Shown here: one piece after another, positions 23,853-32,400 of the stretch
How the letters are laid out: the number at the start of each line of letters is the position of its first letter
Numbering within the stretch: position 1 is the stretch's first letter
From: Acidimicrobiales bacterium
Lineage (GTDB): Bacteria > Actinomycetota > Acidimicrobiia > Acidimicrobiales > Iamiaceae
Direction: 5' to 3'
Assembly (NCBI GenBank): GCA_025463365.1
Contig: JAOBWM010000131.1
Span: forward strand, 1 to 43,090
DNA: 43,090 nt
Made by a program: the position numbers and the translations under genes
The notes under the pieces: model-generated
Told to the model about the DNA's origin: nothing
Seen by the model: the letters and a program-made list of their open reading frames with translations, nothing else
Databases searched by the model: none

Positions 23853-25331
23853 GTGAACATCGGATTGCTGCTCGAGATGGCGACGAGCCTCGACGAAGGC
23901 CGCGAGATCATCGAGTCCGGCTCCACGGCGATGACCGGTGCGGTCCTCTCCGAGCTGGCGACCCGGGGTGCCGCTGAGCTCGCCGGACGCCACGAGGCGC
24001 TGGTCTACGTCGGGGACCACGGGACAGCGTTCGCGGTCGCGCTCTTCGCGGCGGCGGCGGCCGGGGTGCCGCTGGTACCGCTGAACTACCGGCTTCCCGA
24101 CGAGGAGCTGTGCGCCCTCGCCGCCCGTCACCCGCACGCCCTGGTCCTGGCCCGCGATCCCGCTCGGCTCGGCACGGAGGTGGTGGATCCCGATGCCTGG
24201 GTGCGGCGGTTGTCCACGTCGGATGCCGGCGATGCCCACCCTGGCGCCGACGACGGCGATGCCGTCGCGGTGCTCCTCTACACGAGCGGCACGACGTCGG
24301 CGCCCAAGGCGGTGGTGCTGCGGCACCGCCACCTCTCCTCGTACATCATCTCCACGGTCGAGCTCGGCTCGGCCGAGCCGGGCGAGCGGGCGCTGCTGAG
24401 CGTGCCGCCGTACCACATCGCCGGCGTGTCCAACCTGCTGTCGAACCTCTATGCGGGCCGGCCCATCACGGTCCTCGACGCGTTCAGCCCCGAAGCGTGG
24501 CTGGCCCGCGCCCGGGACCGGCAGATCACGCATGCCCTGGTGGTGCCGACGATGCTCGCCCGCTTGGTCGGCCATCTCGACGGCGTCGAGGCCCAGGTCA
24601 CGAGCCTGCGCACCCTCGCCTATGGCGGTGCCCGCACCCCGCCGTCGGTCCTCGAGCGGGCGATGCGCTCGTTCCCGGGCGTCGACTTCGTGCACGCGTA
24701 CGGCCTCACCGAGACCAGCTCGACGATCGCGGTCCTCGGCCCCGAGGACCACCGCCTTGCCCAGCGTGGCACCGAGGCCGAGCGGGCCCGGCTGGCCTCG
24801 GTGGGCCGGCCGGTGCCGGGCATCGAGGTCGAGATCCGCGATGTCGACGGCTCGGTCGTCCCCGCCGGCGGCCTCGGTCGGGTCTGGCTGCGCGGCGACC
24901 AGGTCTCGGGCGAGTACGTCAGCACCGGGTCCACCCTCGACGCCGAGGGCTGGTTCGACACGCGCGACCGCGGCCGGCTCGACGAGGACGGCTACCTCTT
25001 CATCGACGGGCGCGACGACGACACGATCATCCGCGGCGCCGAGAACCTGAACCCGGCCGAGATCGAGGACGTGCTCGTCGGCCACCCCGGCGTGGCCGAT
25101 GCCGTGGTCGTCGGGCTCCCCGACGAGGAGTGGGGCGAGTGCATCGCGGCCGTGGTCGTGCCGAGCGCGCACCCCGTGCCGATCGACGAGCTGCGGGCGT
25201 GGGCCTCCGAACGCCTCCGCAGCTCCCGTCGCCCCGACGTGCTCGAGGCCTGGGACGACCTGCCTCGCACCGCCACCGGCAAGGTCATCCGTTCCCAGGT
25301 GGTCGCCCGCCTGACCGGCCCCGCCACGTAG
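23853..25331 (+). CDS. AMP-forming acyl-CoA synthetase/ligase
   Basis: 492 residues from a GTG at 23853. ANL-superfamily motifs occur in order: the P-loop LLYTSGTTSAPKAVVL (with PKA instead of the usual PKG), YGLTETSS, the hinge-region Asp in DTRDRGRLDEDGYLFIDGR, ENLNPAEIEDVL and the C-terminal lysine in PRTATGKVIRS. It activates a carboxylic acid with ATP to an acyl-adenylate and then to an acyl-CoA. The acid specificity cannot be told. The protein is slightly short because the N-terminal domain is compact. Upstream, a 4-codon ATG frame with GAGGAG overlaps the GTG, hinting at translational reinitiation. It diverges from the DUF35-thiolase pair and likely belongs to the same pathway. Confidence 0.9.
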   Translation: MNIGLLLEMATSLDEGREIIESGSTAMTGAVLSELATRGAAELAGRHEALVYVGDHGTAFAVALFAAAAAGVPLVPLNYRLPDEELCALAARHPHALVLARDPARLGTEVVDPDAWVRRLSTSDAGDAHPGADDGDAVAVLLYTSGTTSAPKAVVLRHRHLSSYIISTVELGSAEPGERALLSVPPYHIAGVSNLLSNLYAGRPITVLDAFSPEAWLARARDRQITHALVVPTMLARLVGHLDGVEAQVTSLRTLAYGGARTPPSVLERAMRSFPGVDFVHAYGLTETSSTIAVLGPEDHRLAQRGTEAERARLASVGRPVPGIEVEIRDVDGSVVPAGGLGRVWLRGDQVSGEYVSTGSTLDAEGWFDTRDRGRLDEDGYLFIDGRDDDTIIRGAENLNPAEIEDVLVGHPGVADAVVVGLPDEEWGECIAAVVVPSAHPVPIDELRAWASERLRSSRRPDVLEAWDDLPRTATGKVIRSQVVARLTGPAT

Positions 25332-25340
25332 TCCCGGCCC

Positions 25341-26483
25341 CTAACGGGCATCGACGTCGGCGACGGAGGCGGCGACATCGGCCATGGACACGTCGAGCAG
25401 GCCGCGCGTCCCGTTCGCGAGGGCTTCGAGCGCGGCGGCCGCCGCGGCCAGGCCCGACAGCGGGTCGGCGATGGCATCACCGCAGAACAGCGGCGCGCCG
25501 TGGTGCCAGGCGACCAGCCCTCCGGCGGCCGCCGCCACGTCGCCGAACGCCACCCGGTTGCCCTCTGCTCGCCCGTACCCGGTGATCGAGATCCACAGCC
25601 GCGGGCCGGCCGGTGCGGCGAGGAGGTCGTCGGCATCGAGCCCGAGCTGGAGGAGGGCGCGGGGGCGCGAGCCTTCGATGACCACGTCGGCCGCGGCCAC
25701 CACATCGTGGAGCCGAGCGAGGCCCGCGGTCGTGGCGAAGTCGAGCTCGACCTGCTCCTTGGCACCGTTGAGGCGCTCGAAGAACCCGGGAGGCCCCGAC
25801 CGGGCCGCGTCGGGCCGGGCGACCGACTCGACCTTGGTCACCCGCGCCCCTGCGGCGGCCAGCAGCGCGCCGCACAACGGCCCGGCCCACAGCGAGCTCA
25901 GGTCGACGACGCGGACCGCGCCCGAGGCGATGACCGCGCCGCCGCCCGCGCCGGTTTCGCGGTCGCTGCCGACCCGGCGGAGACGCACGCCACCGAGCTC
26001 CGGCCCGCTTGTGGTCGGTCGCTCACCGAGCGCGGCGACCGGGAGGCCGAGCTCGATCGCCTGGGCCGCCAGGTCGGCCGCCGTCGCCGCTCGACACGCG
26101 GCATCGATCGCAGCCCAGGGATCGGCCTCGGTCACGAGCGGGTCGACGTGGGCGGCGAGCCAGGCCGGGACCAGTGCCTCGTCGTCCGGGCGGGCCAGGC
26201 ACACGGCGAGCCACCCCGCGCGCGTTCGGACCAGCCTCGTCCCCCCACCGCAGCTCTCGGCGCCACGGCGACGCAGGCCGGCTGCGGCGGCCCGTTCGGC
26301 CAGCACGGCCAGGGGATCGATCCGCACCTCCCGTCCCAGCGCGGCGCTGTGGCGGGCGATGTCCTCGCCCACCCGGTGCAGGGCCGCCACGAGGCGGGAC
26401 GGGGGGCCGAGCCCTGGGCCGTCGGCCGGGCCGGTGAGGTCCTGCATCCCGCTGCCGGCCCAGTCGGCCGCGGGATGGGCCAT
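25341..26483 (-). CDS. Type III (CaiB/BaiF) CoA-transferase with rearranged domain order
   Basis: 380 residues from the ATG at 26483 (MAHPAADWAGSG). The recognisable CaiB N-terminal Rossmann-type block (VRVVDLSSLWAGPLCGALLAAAG, KVES, FFERLNGAKE, LWISITGYG) lies at residues 190-305, and the catalytic-Asp region GDAIADPLSG, with D340 as the likely nucleophile, is near the C terminus. The protein ends at MADVAASVADVDAR, where typical family members have another 150-200 residues. The first 165 residues (ADWAGSG, SCGGGTRLVRTRAGWLAVCLARPDD) resemble material usually found after the core. This suggests a permuted or half-duplicated form. Role: moving CoA between carboxylic acids without ATP. It is 5 bp downstream of an SDR gene in the same operon. 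Confidence 0.8.
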   Translation of the reverse strand: MAHPAADWAGSGMQDLTGPADGPGLGPPSRLVAALHRVGEDIARHSAALGREVRIDPLAVLAERAAAAGLRRRGAESCGGGTRLVRTRAGWLAVCLARPDDEALVPAWLAAHVDPLVTEADPWAAIDAACRAATAADLAAQAIELGLPVAALGERPTTSGPELGGVRLRRVGSDRETGAGGGAVIASGAVRVVDLSSLWAGPLCGALLAAAGARVTKVESVARPDAARSGPPGFFERLNGAKEQVELDFATTAGLARLHDVVAAADVVIEGSRPRALLQLGLDADDLLAAPAGPRLWISITGYGRAEGNRVAFGDVAAAAGGLVAWHHGAPLFCGDAIADPLSGLAAAAAALEALANGTRGLLDVSMADVAASVADVDAR

Positions 26484-26488
26484 GGGTG

Positions 26489-27298
26489 TCAGGCGCGCTG
26501 GTCGGCGAACTCCATGGCCGCGGCCAGGAACTCGTCGATCTGTGCGGTCTTGTACTCGGCGATGGCCCGCATGTCGGGCAGGTAGTGCTCGAAGCGGCCC
26601 CCCTCGATGGCGTCGGCGATGCCTGTGGCCAGCGTCTCGACCGGTTCCAGCTCCCCGTCGTACAGCGGCGGGTCGTTGTCGGGCTGGTCCCAGATCTCGG
26701 TGGCGATCGCGCCGGGCAGCACGAGCCGCACGCCCACGCCGGTGTGCCAGAGGTCGAGGGCCATCGCTTCGCTCCATCCGCACAGTGCGAACTTCGACGC
26801 GCAGTACGCGGCCTCACCCATCACGCCGACGCGCCCCGCGAAGCTCGCCACGTTGACCACGAGCCCAGCATCGCGCTCGAGCATCCTCGGGAGCAGCGCC
26901 AAGGACATCCGCACCGGGGACTCGAAGTTCAGCGTCATGGTGTTGCGCACGTCGTCGATGTCGAGCTCGGTGACCGGCTTGCGGCGGGGCGCGCCCGCGT
27001 TGTTGACGAGCACGTCGAGTCCGTCGAAGGCGTCCCACGCCTCGAGGGCGAGCGCAGCGGCGGCCTCGGTGTCGGAGAGGTCGGCGACCCACATCCGCGA
27101 GGCCGGGGTGTGCCGGCGGCAAGCCTCGAGCACCTCGGCGAGGCGGTCCTCCCGGCGGGCGACGAGGCCGACTGTGGCGCCCCGCTCGGCGAGCGTGACC
27201 GCCGACGCGGCCCCGATCCCGGACGATGCGCCGGTGATCAACACCGTGGCCCCGTCGAGCGAGATGGGCTGGTCATGATGCGATTCCGGGGGTGCCAC
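26489..27298 (-). CDS. Short-chain dehydrogenase/reductase
   Basis: 269 residues from a GTG at 27298 with GGAGG at 27308-27312 on the minus strand. Classical SDR: TGASSGIG cofactor loop at residues 22-29, NNAG at 99-102, and the catalytic set N124, S152, Y165 and K169 (YCASK). The R48-R49 pair after the second strand (LVARRED) suggests NADP(H) preference. It oxidises or reduces a hydroxy/keto group; given the flanking CoA enzymes it may act on a 3-hydroxyacyl-CoA or a related alcohol (inference). First gene of a two-gene minus-strand unit with the CoA-transferase. It diverges from the substrate-binding-protein gene over 114 bp, which should hold both promoters. Confidence 0.92.
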   Translation of the reverse strand: MAPPESHHDQPISLDGATVLITGASSGIGAASAVTLAERGATVGLVARREDRLAEVLEACRRHTPASRMWVADLSDTEAAAALALEAWDAFDGLDVLVNNAGAPRRKPVTELDIDDVRNTMTLNFESPVRMSLALLPRMLERDAGLVVNVASFAGRVGVMGEAAYCASKFALCGWSEAMALDLWHTGVGVRLVLPGAIATEIWDQPDNDPPLYDGELEPVETLATGIADAIEGGRFEHYLPDMRAIAEYKTAQIDEFLAAAMEFADQRA

Positions 27299-27412
27299 GA
27301 CTCGCCCTCCAAGGCTCGGCCGACTGGGCTACGCTCCAAATCTAACTCCGGCGTCACCTTTGAGGGGTGGTCGAAGCGGGGTTCCCTGCAGGGGCAAGAA
27401 CGGGGATCAATC

Positions 27413-28774
27413 ATGACAAGACCTCATCGTCGGGTGATCATCGCCACCGCTGCGTTGCTGCTCGTGGCGGCGTCGTGTGGCAACGCAACGGGGACAGCGG
27501 GGAACAGTTCCGACAAGAAGGTGAAGGCGCCCACCGACGGTGGCGAGGCCAACCGCAAGACGCACAAGGTGATCAGCGGCGTCCCGGGTGTGAGCGACAA
27601 GGAGATCGCCTACGCGGTCGTCGGCACCAAGCAGAACAACCCCCTCGGGACCTGCATCCTCGACTGCTACCTCGACGGCATCAAGGCGTACTTCGACTAC
27701 CGCAACGACCAGGGCGGGATCTACGGGCGCAAGCTGGTGGTCGGCGAGGTGACCGACGATCAGCTCGGCAACAACCAGGCCGATGCCCTGGCCATCACCT
27801 CGGGCAACAAGGCGTTCGGGTCGTTCCAGGCCGGCCTGCTCCAGCAGGGCTGGGGCGAGCTCAACGACGCCGGCGTCCCCACCTACACCTGGGGCATCGA
27901 CGGCACGTCTGCCGCGAACCGTGACGCGATCTTCCCGAGCACGGTCATCGGCTGCCCCGACTGCACGCGTCGCGTCGTGCCCTACGTGGCCATGCAGGCC
28001 GGCGCCAAGCACGCGGGGGTGCTCGGGTACAGCACCAGCCAGAACTCCCAGCTGTGCGCCGACTCGACCGGCGCGTCGTTCAAGAAGTACGCCCGCGACA
28101 CCGGCGTCGACCTGGCGTACCTGAAGGACGACCTGCCGTACGGCCTCGCCAACGGCATCGGGCCCGAGGTGACCGCGATGAAGAAGAAGCACGTCGACTT
28201 CATCTCGACCTGCTTCGACCTCAACGCCATGAAGACGCTCGCCCAGGAGCTCAAGCGCCAGGGCATGTCCGACGTGCGGCTGTACCACCCGAACACCTAC
28301 AACCAGAAGTTCGTGCAGGACGCCGGAGGCTTGTTCGAGGGGGACTTCGTCGACGTGCAGTTCCGCCCGTTCGAGGCCGCGACCAACACGGCGCTGACCG
28401 CGTTCAAGAAGTGGATGGGCAAGAACAACAGCGACCTGACGGAGCTGGCCATGGTCGGATGGATCAACGCCACCCTCGCCTACGACGGCCTCCTCGCCGC
28501 CGGGCCGCAGCTCGACCGGGCCAAGGTCCTGGCGGCCACCAACGCGATGAAGGACTTCACCGCCGACGGGCTCATCAGCGCGATCGACTGGTCCACCGCG
28601 CACAAGCCCTACACGCAGGCGACACGTTCGAAGGTGAAGGACCTGGAGTGCGGGACGGTCGTCGAGGTGGCCAACGGTCGGTTCCGGCAGCTCGGGTCGA
28701 AGGACAAGCCCTGGCTCTGTTGGGATTCCACGGACCTGACGTGGTCCAAGCCCGTCCCGACCAACTTCGACTGA
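27413..28774 (+). CDS. Branched-chain-amino-acid-type ABC transporter substrate-binding lipoprotein
   Basis: 453 residues from the ATG at 27413. The signal peptide ends in the lipobox LLVAASC, with C22 as the lipid-modified residue, followed by a Gly/Ser/Lys tether. The mature domain is a type I periplasmic-binding fold of the LivJ/AmiC kind: GIKAYFDYRNDQGGIYGRKL, TSGNKAFGSF, MKKKHVDFISTCFDLNA and LAYDGLLAAG. It is unusually rich in cysteine for this family (GTCILDC, IGCPDC, LCADS, STCFD, LECG, WLCWD), so several disulfides are likely outside the cell. It delivers a small amphipathic solute, not necessarily an amino acid, to the permease encoded 22 bp downstream. First gene of the importer operon. 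Confidence 0.9.
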   Translation: MTRPHRRVIIATAALLLVAASCGNATGTAGNSSDKKVKAPTDGGEANRKTHKVISGVPGVSDKEIAYAVVGTKQNNPLGTCILDCYLDGIKAYFDYRNDQGGIYGRKLVVGEVTDDQLGNNQADALAITSGNKAFGSFQAGLLQQGWGELNDAGVPTYTWGIDGTSAANRDAIFPSTVIGCPDCTRRVVPYVAMQAGAKHAGVLGYSTSQNSQLCADSTGASFKKYARDTGVDLAYLKDDLPYGLANGIGPEVTAMKKKHVDFISTCFDLNAMKTLAQELKRQGMSDVRLYHPNTYNQKFVQDAGGLFEGDFVDVQFRPFEAATNTALTAFKKWMGKNNSDLTELAMVGWINATLAYDGLLAAGPQLDRAKVLAATNAMKDFTADGLISAIDWSTAHKPYTQATRSKVKDLECGTVVEVANGRFRQLGSKDKPWLCWDSTDLTWSKPVPTNFD

Positions 28775-28796
28775 TCCGGCGGCCGGACCACTCCTC

Positions 28797-30896
28797 ATGC
28801 TGCTTGGCGCCTCAGCGGGTTCGGATCTCCTCCGGGCCCTGATCCAAGGAACCCCCGCCGGGACCGTCTACGCGCTCTTGGCGCTGGGCCTCGTCCTGAC
28901 GTACAAGACGTCCGGCGTGTTCAACCTGGCCCTCGGTGCCCAGGCGTACGTCTCGGCCGCGCTCTACTTCCAGGCCCGCGTGACCTGGGGTTGGGGGATC
29001 GTCCCGTCGCTCCTCGTCTCGGTCTTCCTGCTGGCGCCCGCGATCGGGTGGGTGCTCGAGCGCTTCGTCTTCCGCCACCTTCGCACCGCATCCGCGGTGG
29101 CCAAGCTCGTGGTGACCATCGGCCTCGCGGTGGCCCTCCCCGCGCTGTTCGACCTCGTGGTCGGGTTCCAGTCGATCGCCGGGCAGACCCCGGTCGGCAT
29201 CGTCCCCGGTGGGGCGACCGTCTTCTACGACCCGTTCGGGGTGTACGCACTGAGCCGCAACGAGCTGACAGCCGTCGCGGTGGCCGCGCTGGCCATGGCC
29301 GGCCTGGCCGGCCTCTTCCGGTACACCACGGTCGGGCTGCACATGCGCGCCGTGGTCGAGAGCCCCCGCATGACCGAGCTGAACGGCATCCGCGCCGATC
29401 GCGTCTCGTCGTTCTCCTGGGCCCTGTCGAGCTTCTTCGCCGGCCTGGCCGGCGTGCTGATCGCTCCGCGGTTCAACACGCTCGCGGCACCGGACTTCTT
29501 CAACCTCGTCGTGATCGCGGTGGCCGCGGCGGCCATCGGGATGTTGGTGAGCCTCCCGCGGACCCTCGCCGGCGGCCTGGGGCTCGGTCTGCTGATCGCC
29601 GTGTTCCAGACGTTCCTGCCACGGTGGTCGGACAGCTGGCCGTGGCTGAACACGGTGCGCCAGAACATCACGCCCGCCATGCCCTTCGTCGTGCTCTTCG
29701 CGGTGCTGGTGTTCTGGCCGGCCATCCGTCGCAGCCGAGCCGCCTCCGATCCGCTGGCCGGCGTCGACCCACCGCCGCCGGCGCTCGCCTCGCTGAGCCG
29801 CAGCCGCGGCCTGACCGTGGCCACCCGTGCCTTCGCGGTCGTGTTCCTCACCATCACCGGCCTCACGGTGTTCTTCCGAGCTGACGCGTCGTGGACCTTC
29901 GTGGTCACGCAGGCGGTCATCCTCTCGCTGATCTTCTTGTCGATCACCGTGATCACCGGCCTGGCCGGCGAGATCTCGCTGTGCCAGGGCACGTTCGCGG
30001 CCGTCGGTGCCTTCGCGTCGTTCCAGCTGGTCAACCACATGGGGATGTCCGTCCTCGTGGCCGCCCTCGTCGGCGCGGTGATCGCCTCCGCGGTTGGCGC
30101 GCTGCTGTCGCTGCCGGTCCTGCGGCTGGGCGGCATCTGGCTGTCGATCGCCACCCTCGCCTTCGCCTACTTCTTCGACTCGGTGATGGTGAAGTTCTCT
30201 TGGGTCGGCGGCGGGCAGAAGGCGCTCGAGGAGGGCACCCGCCTGCCGCGGCCCACCCTCGGGCCGTTCAACATGAACGACAACCGCACGTTCCTCGTCT
30301 TGTCGATCGTGCTGCTGGTGGTGGTGGCGTTCGCGGTGGTGCGCATCCGGGAAGGCACGATCGGCCAGACGCTGCGGGCGCTGCGCGGGAGCGAGCTGGG
30401 CGCGCAGTCGATCGGCATCTCGCCGGCCCGCGCTCGCGTCACGGCGTTCGCCATCTCCGCCTTCATCGCCGGCCTCGGCGGTGCGCTGCTGGCCATCCAC
30501 CAGCAGAACGTCAACTACTCCAGCAACTTCTCCCCGTTCGCGAGCCTGTTCTGGCTCGTCCTCGTGGTGTCGCTCGGCGCCCGTACCGTCGAAGGCGCCA
30601 TGCAGGCCGGCGCCGCCTTCGGTCTGTTCGACGCGGTCCTCCTGAAGGGCGCGATCTTCGGGTGGATCCTGCGGAGCCCCGAGCGGATCCCGAGCTTCTT
30701 CCCGCTCTCGCCCACGTGGACCTACGTGCTGTTCGGCCTCGGTGCCCTCCAGTTCGCCCGTCACCCGGAGGGACTGGTCGAGAGCGGCAAGCGGCGCTCC
30801 ACCGAGAAGGTCGAGCAATGGTGGGCCGCTCGCCACCAAGGCGTGGAGCCGGCCGAGCAGGCCGCGGAGCCCGCGGAACCCGGGGTGATCTCGTGA
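28797..30896 (+). CDS. Fused LivH-LivM branched-chain-type ABC permease
   Basis: 699 residues, about twice the size of one permease. Residues 1-300 are LivH-like (GTVYALLALGLVLTYKTSGVFNLA, ELNGIRADRVSSFSWALSSFFAGLAG). A Pro-rich linker around 320-340 (GVDPPPPALASLS) leads into a LivM-like half (LSITVITGLAGEISLCQGTFAAVGAF, LRGSELGAQSIGISPARARVTAF). The protein ends in a cytoplasmic Glu/Ala/Pro-rich tail. Both halves contain the coupling-loop segments that dock the two ATPases. The fusion secures a 1:1 assembly of the heterodimeric channel. Start ATG at 28797; no strong ribosome-binding site is visible. Its stop overlaps the next gene (GTGA). Confidence 0.93.
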   Translation: MLLGASAGSDLLRALIQGTPAGTVYALLALGLVLTYKTSGVFNLALGAQAYVSAALYFQARVTWGWGIVPSLLVSVFLLAPAIGWVLERFVFRHLRTASAVAKLVVTIGLAVALPALFDLVVGFQSIAGQTPVGIVPGGATVFYDPFGVYALSRNELTAVAVAALAMAGLAGLFRYTTVGLHMRAVVESPRMTELNGIRADRVSSFSWALSSFFAGLAGVLIAPRFNTLAAPDFFNLVVIAVAAAAIGMLVSLPRTLAGGLGLGLLIAVFQTFLPRWSDSWPWLNTVRQNITPAMPFVVLFAVLVFWPAIRRSRAASDPLAGVDPPPPALASLSRSRGLTVATRAFAVVFLTITGLTVFFRADASWTFVVTQAVILSLIFLSITVITGLAGEISLCQGTFAAVGAFASFQLVNHMGMSVLVAALVGAVIASAVGALLSLPVLRLGGIWLSIATLAFAYFFDSVMVKFSWVGGGQKALEEGTRLPRPTLGPFNMNDNRTFLVLSIVLLVVVAFAVVRIREGTIGQTLRALRGSELGAQSIGISPARARVTAFAISAFIAGLGGALLAIHQQNVNYSSNFSPFASLFWLVLVVSLGARTVEGAMQAGAAFGLFDAVLLKGAIFGWILRSPERIPSFFPLSPTWTYVLFGLGALQFARHPEGLVESGKRRSTEKVEQWWAARHQGVEPAEQAAEPAEPGVIS

Positions 30897-31669
30897 CCGA
30901 CGTGCCACTGCTGCGGGCCCGCGGGATCACCAAGGCCTTCTCGGGGATCATGGCGGTGCAACACGTCGACGCCGTCGTGGCCGAGGGCGAGCGGGTGGGC
31001 CTCATCGGGCCGAACGGAGCCGGGAAGACCACGTTCTTCAACTGCCTCCTCGGGGTGATCCCGACCGACCAGGGCGTGGTCGAGATCGACGGTGTCGACG
31101 TGAGCGGCCTGCCGGTGCACCATCGGTCGAAGCGGGGGATCGGGCGGACGTTCCAGCGCATCGAACTGTTCGCCGAGGCCACCGTGCGCGAGCACCTGCT
31201 GATCGCCGAGCGCACCCGTCGGGCCGACGGTCGCCTGTGGAAGGACCTCATCGGGCGGGGCCGGCCCACCGTCGACGAGATCGAGCGCTGCGACCGCATC
31301 CTGGAGCTGCTCGGACTGGTCGAGCTGGCCGAGCAGCCGAGCGAGCACCTGAGCCTCGGGCAAGGGCGGCTGCTGGAGGTCGGGCGGGCGCTCATGACCG
31401 AGCCGCGGCTCCTGCTGCTGGACGAGCCGTCGTCCGGGCTCGACCATGAGGAGACGGTCGACCTGGCGCGGACGCTCCGGGACGCGCAGGCCGACCGCGG
31501 CTTCGCCGTGCTCCTCGTGGAGCACGACGTCGAGTTCGTCGCCGACTTCACCGATCGCTGCCTGGTGCTCGATGCCGGGAAGCTGATCGCCGAAGGGCCC
31601 ACCGGGCAGGTGCTCGCGAGCGACGCCGTGCGCGAGGCCTACCTCGGGACCGCGGGGGCAGCGTCGTGA
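30893..31669 (+). CDS. livG: ABC transporter ATP-binding protein (LivG-like)
   Basis: 258 residues from the GTG at 30893, overlapping the permease stop by 4 nt. Walker A GPNGAGKTT, Q-loop GRTFQRIELF, signature LSLGQGR (in place of LSGGQ), Walker B LLLLDEPSSGLD and the switch His in LLVEHDVEF are all present. The insert between Q-loop and signature is typical of LivG, as is the C-terminal PTGQVLASDAVREAYLG. It powers uptake with its LivF-like partner encoded directly downstream. Cytoplasmic face of the membrane. Confidence 0.93.
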   Translation: MTDVPLLRARGITKAFSGIMAVQHVDAVVAEGERVGLIGPNGAGKTTFFNCLLGVIPTDQGVVEIDGVDVSGLPVHHRSKRGIGRTFQRIELFAEATVREHLLIAERTRRADGRLWKDLIGRGRPTVDEIERCDRILELLGLVELAEQPSEHLSLGQGRLLEVGRALMTEPRLLLLDEPSSGLDHEETVDLARTLRDAQADRGFAVLLVEHDVEFVADFTDRCLVLDAGKLIAEGPTGQVLASDAVREAYLGTAGAAS

Positions 31670-32397
31670 CCGCGGTCCTCGAGCTCCACGACGTGTGCGC
31701 CGCCTACGGGCCTTTTCGCGCCCTGTTCGACGTGTCGCTCACCATCGGACCCGGGGAGGCGGTCGCCCTGCTCGGGCCGAACGGTGTCGGCAAGACGACC
31801 GTCGCCCGCGTGGCCAGCGGGCTCGTCGCACCGACGTCTGGCCGCGTCGAGGTCGACGGCGTCGACCTCAGCGGCGCGCCGGTTCACCGCTATTCGCGGG
31901 CCGGCGTCGCCCACGCGCCCGAAGGCCGTTCGGTCTTCGCCACCTTGTCGGTGGAGGACAACCTGGTGCTCTCGTTCCGCCAGTCCAAGGGCCGCCAGGG
32001 CGTGGCCGACGCGCTGGCGCGGGCGTTCGAGTTCTTCCCGGTGCTCGAGCCCCGCCGCCGCCAGCTCGCCGGGACCCTCTCGGGCGGCCAGCAGCGCATG
32101 CTCTCCATGGCGCGGGTCATGGTCGAGGCGCCCAAGCTGCTGGTGGCCGACGAGCTGTCGCTCGGGCTCGCGCCGATCGTCGTCGACCAGGTGTACGACA
32201 CCCTCGGCCGCCTGCGCGAAGCGGGCACGGCGCTGTTGATCGTGGAGCAGCACGTGCCGCACGCCCTCGCCCTGTGTGACCGGGTCGTGCTGCTCGGCCA
32301 CGGCGCGGTGGTATGGGATGGTCCGGCGGCCGACGCCGCCGACGTGATCGCCGACAAGGTCTTCCGCCAGGCCCAGGACGAGCCCACCGGTCCCTGA
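31666..32397 (+). CDS. livF: ABC transporter ATP-binding protein (LivF-like)
   Basis: 243 residues from the GTG at 31666, overlapping livG by 4 nt. Walker A GPNGVGKTT, Q-loop/LivF hallmark APEGRSVFATLSVEDNL, signature LSGGQQRML and switch His in IVEQHV are clear. Walker B reads LLVADELSLGLAP, with Leu where most family members have Pro after the catalytic Glu; the Glu itself is kept, so it should hydrolyse ATP. Last gene of the four-gene importer operon. Its stop lies only 3 bp from the stop of the convergent amine oxidase gene. Confidence 0.93.
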   Translation: MTAVLELHDVCAAYGPFRALFDVSLTIGPGEAVALLGPNGVGKTTVARVASGLVAPTSGRVEVDGVDLSGAPVHRYSRAGVAHAPEGRSVFATLSVEDNLVLSFRQSKGRQGVADALARAFEFFPVLEPRRRQLAGTLSGGQQRMLSMARVMVEAPKLLVADELSLGLAPIVVDQVYDTLGRLREAGTALLIVEQHVPHALALCDRVVLLGHGAVVWDGPAADAADVIADKVFRQAQDEPTGP

Positions 32398-32400
32398 TCG

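Noticed and set aside
28812-30908. Minus-strand open frame of 698 codons antisense to the fused permease
   Set aside because: Highly charged shadow peptide, no domain; the plus strand encodes clear membrane helices.
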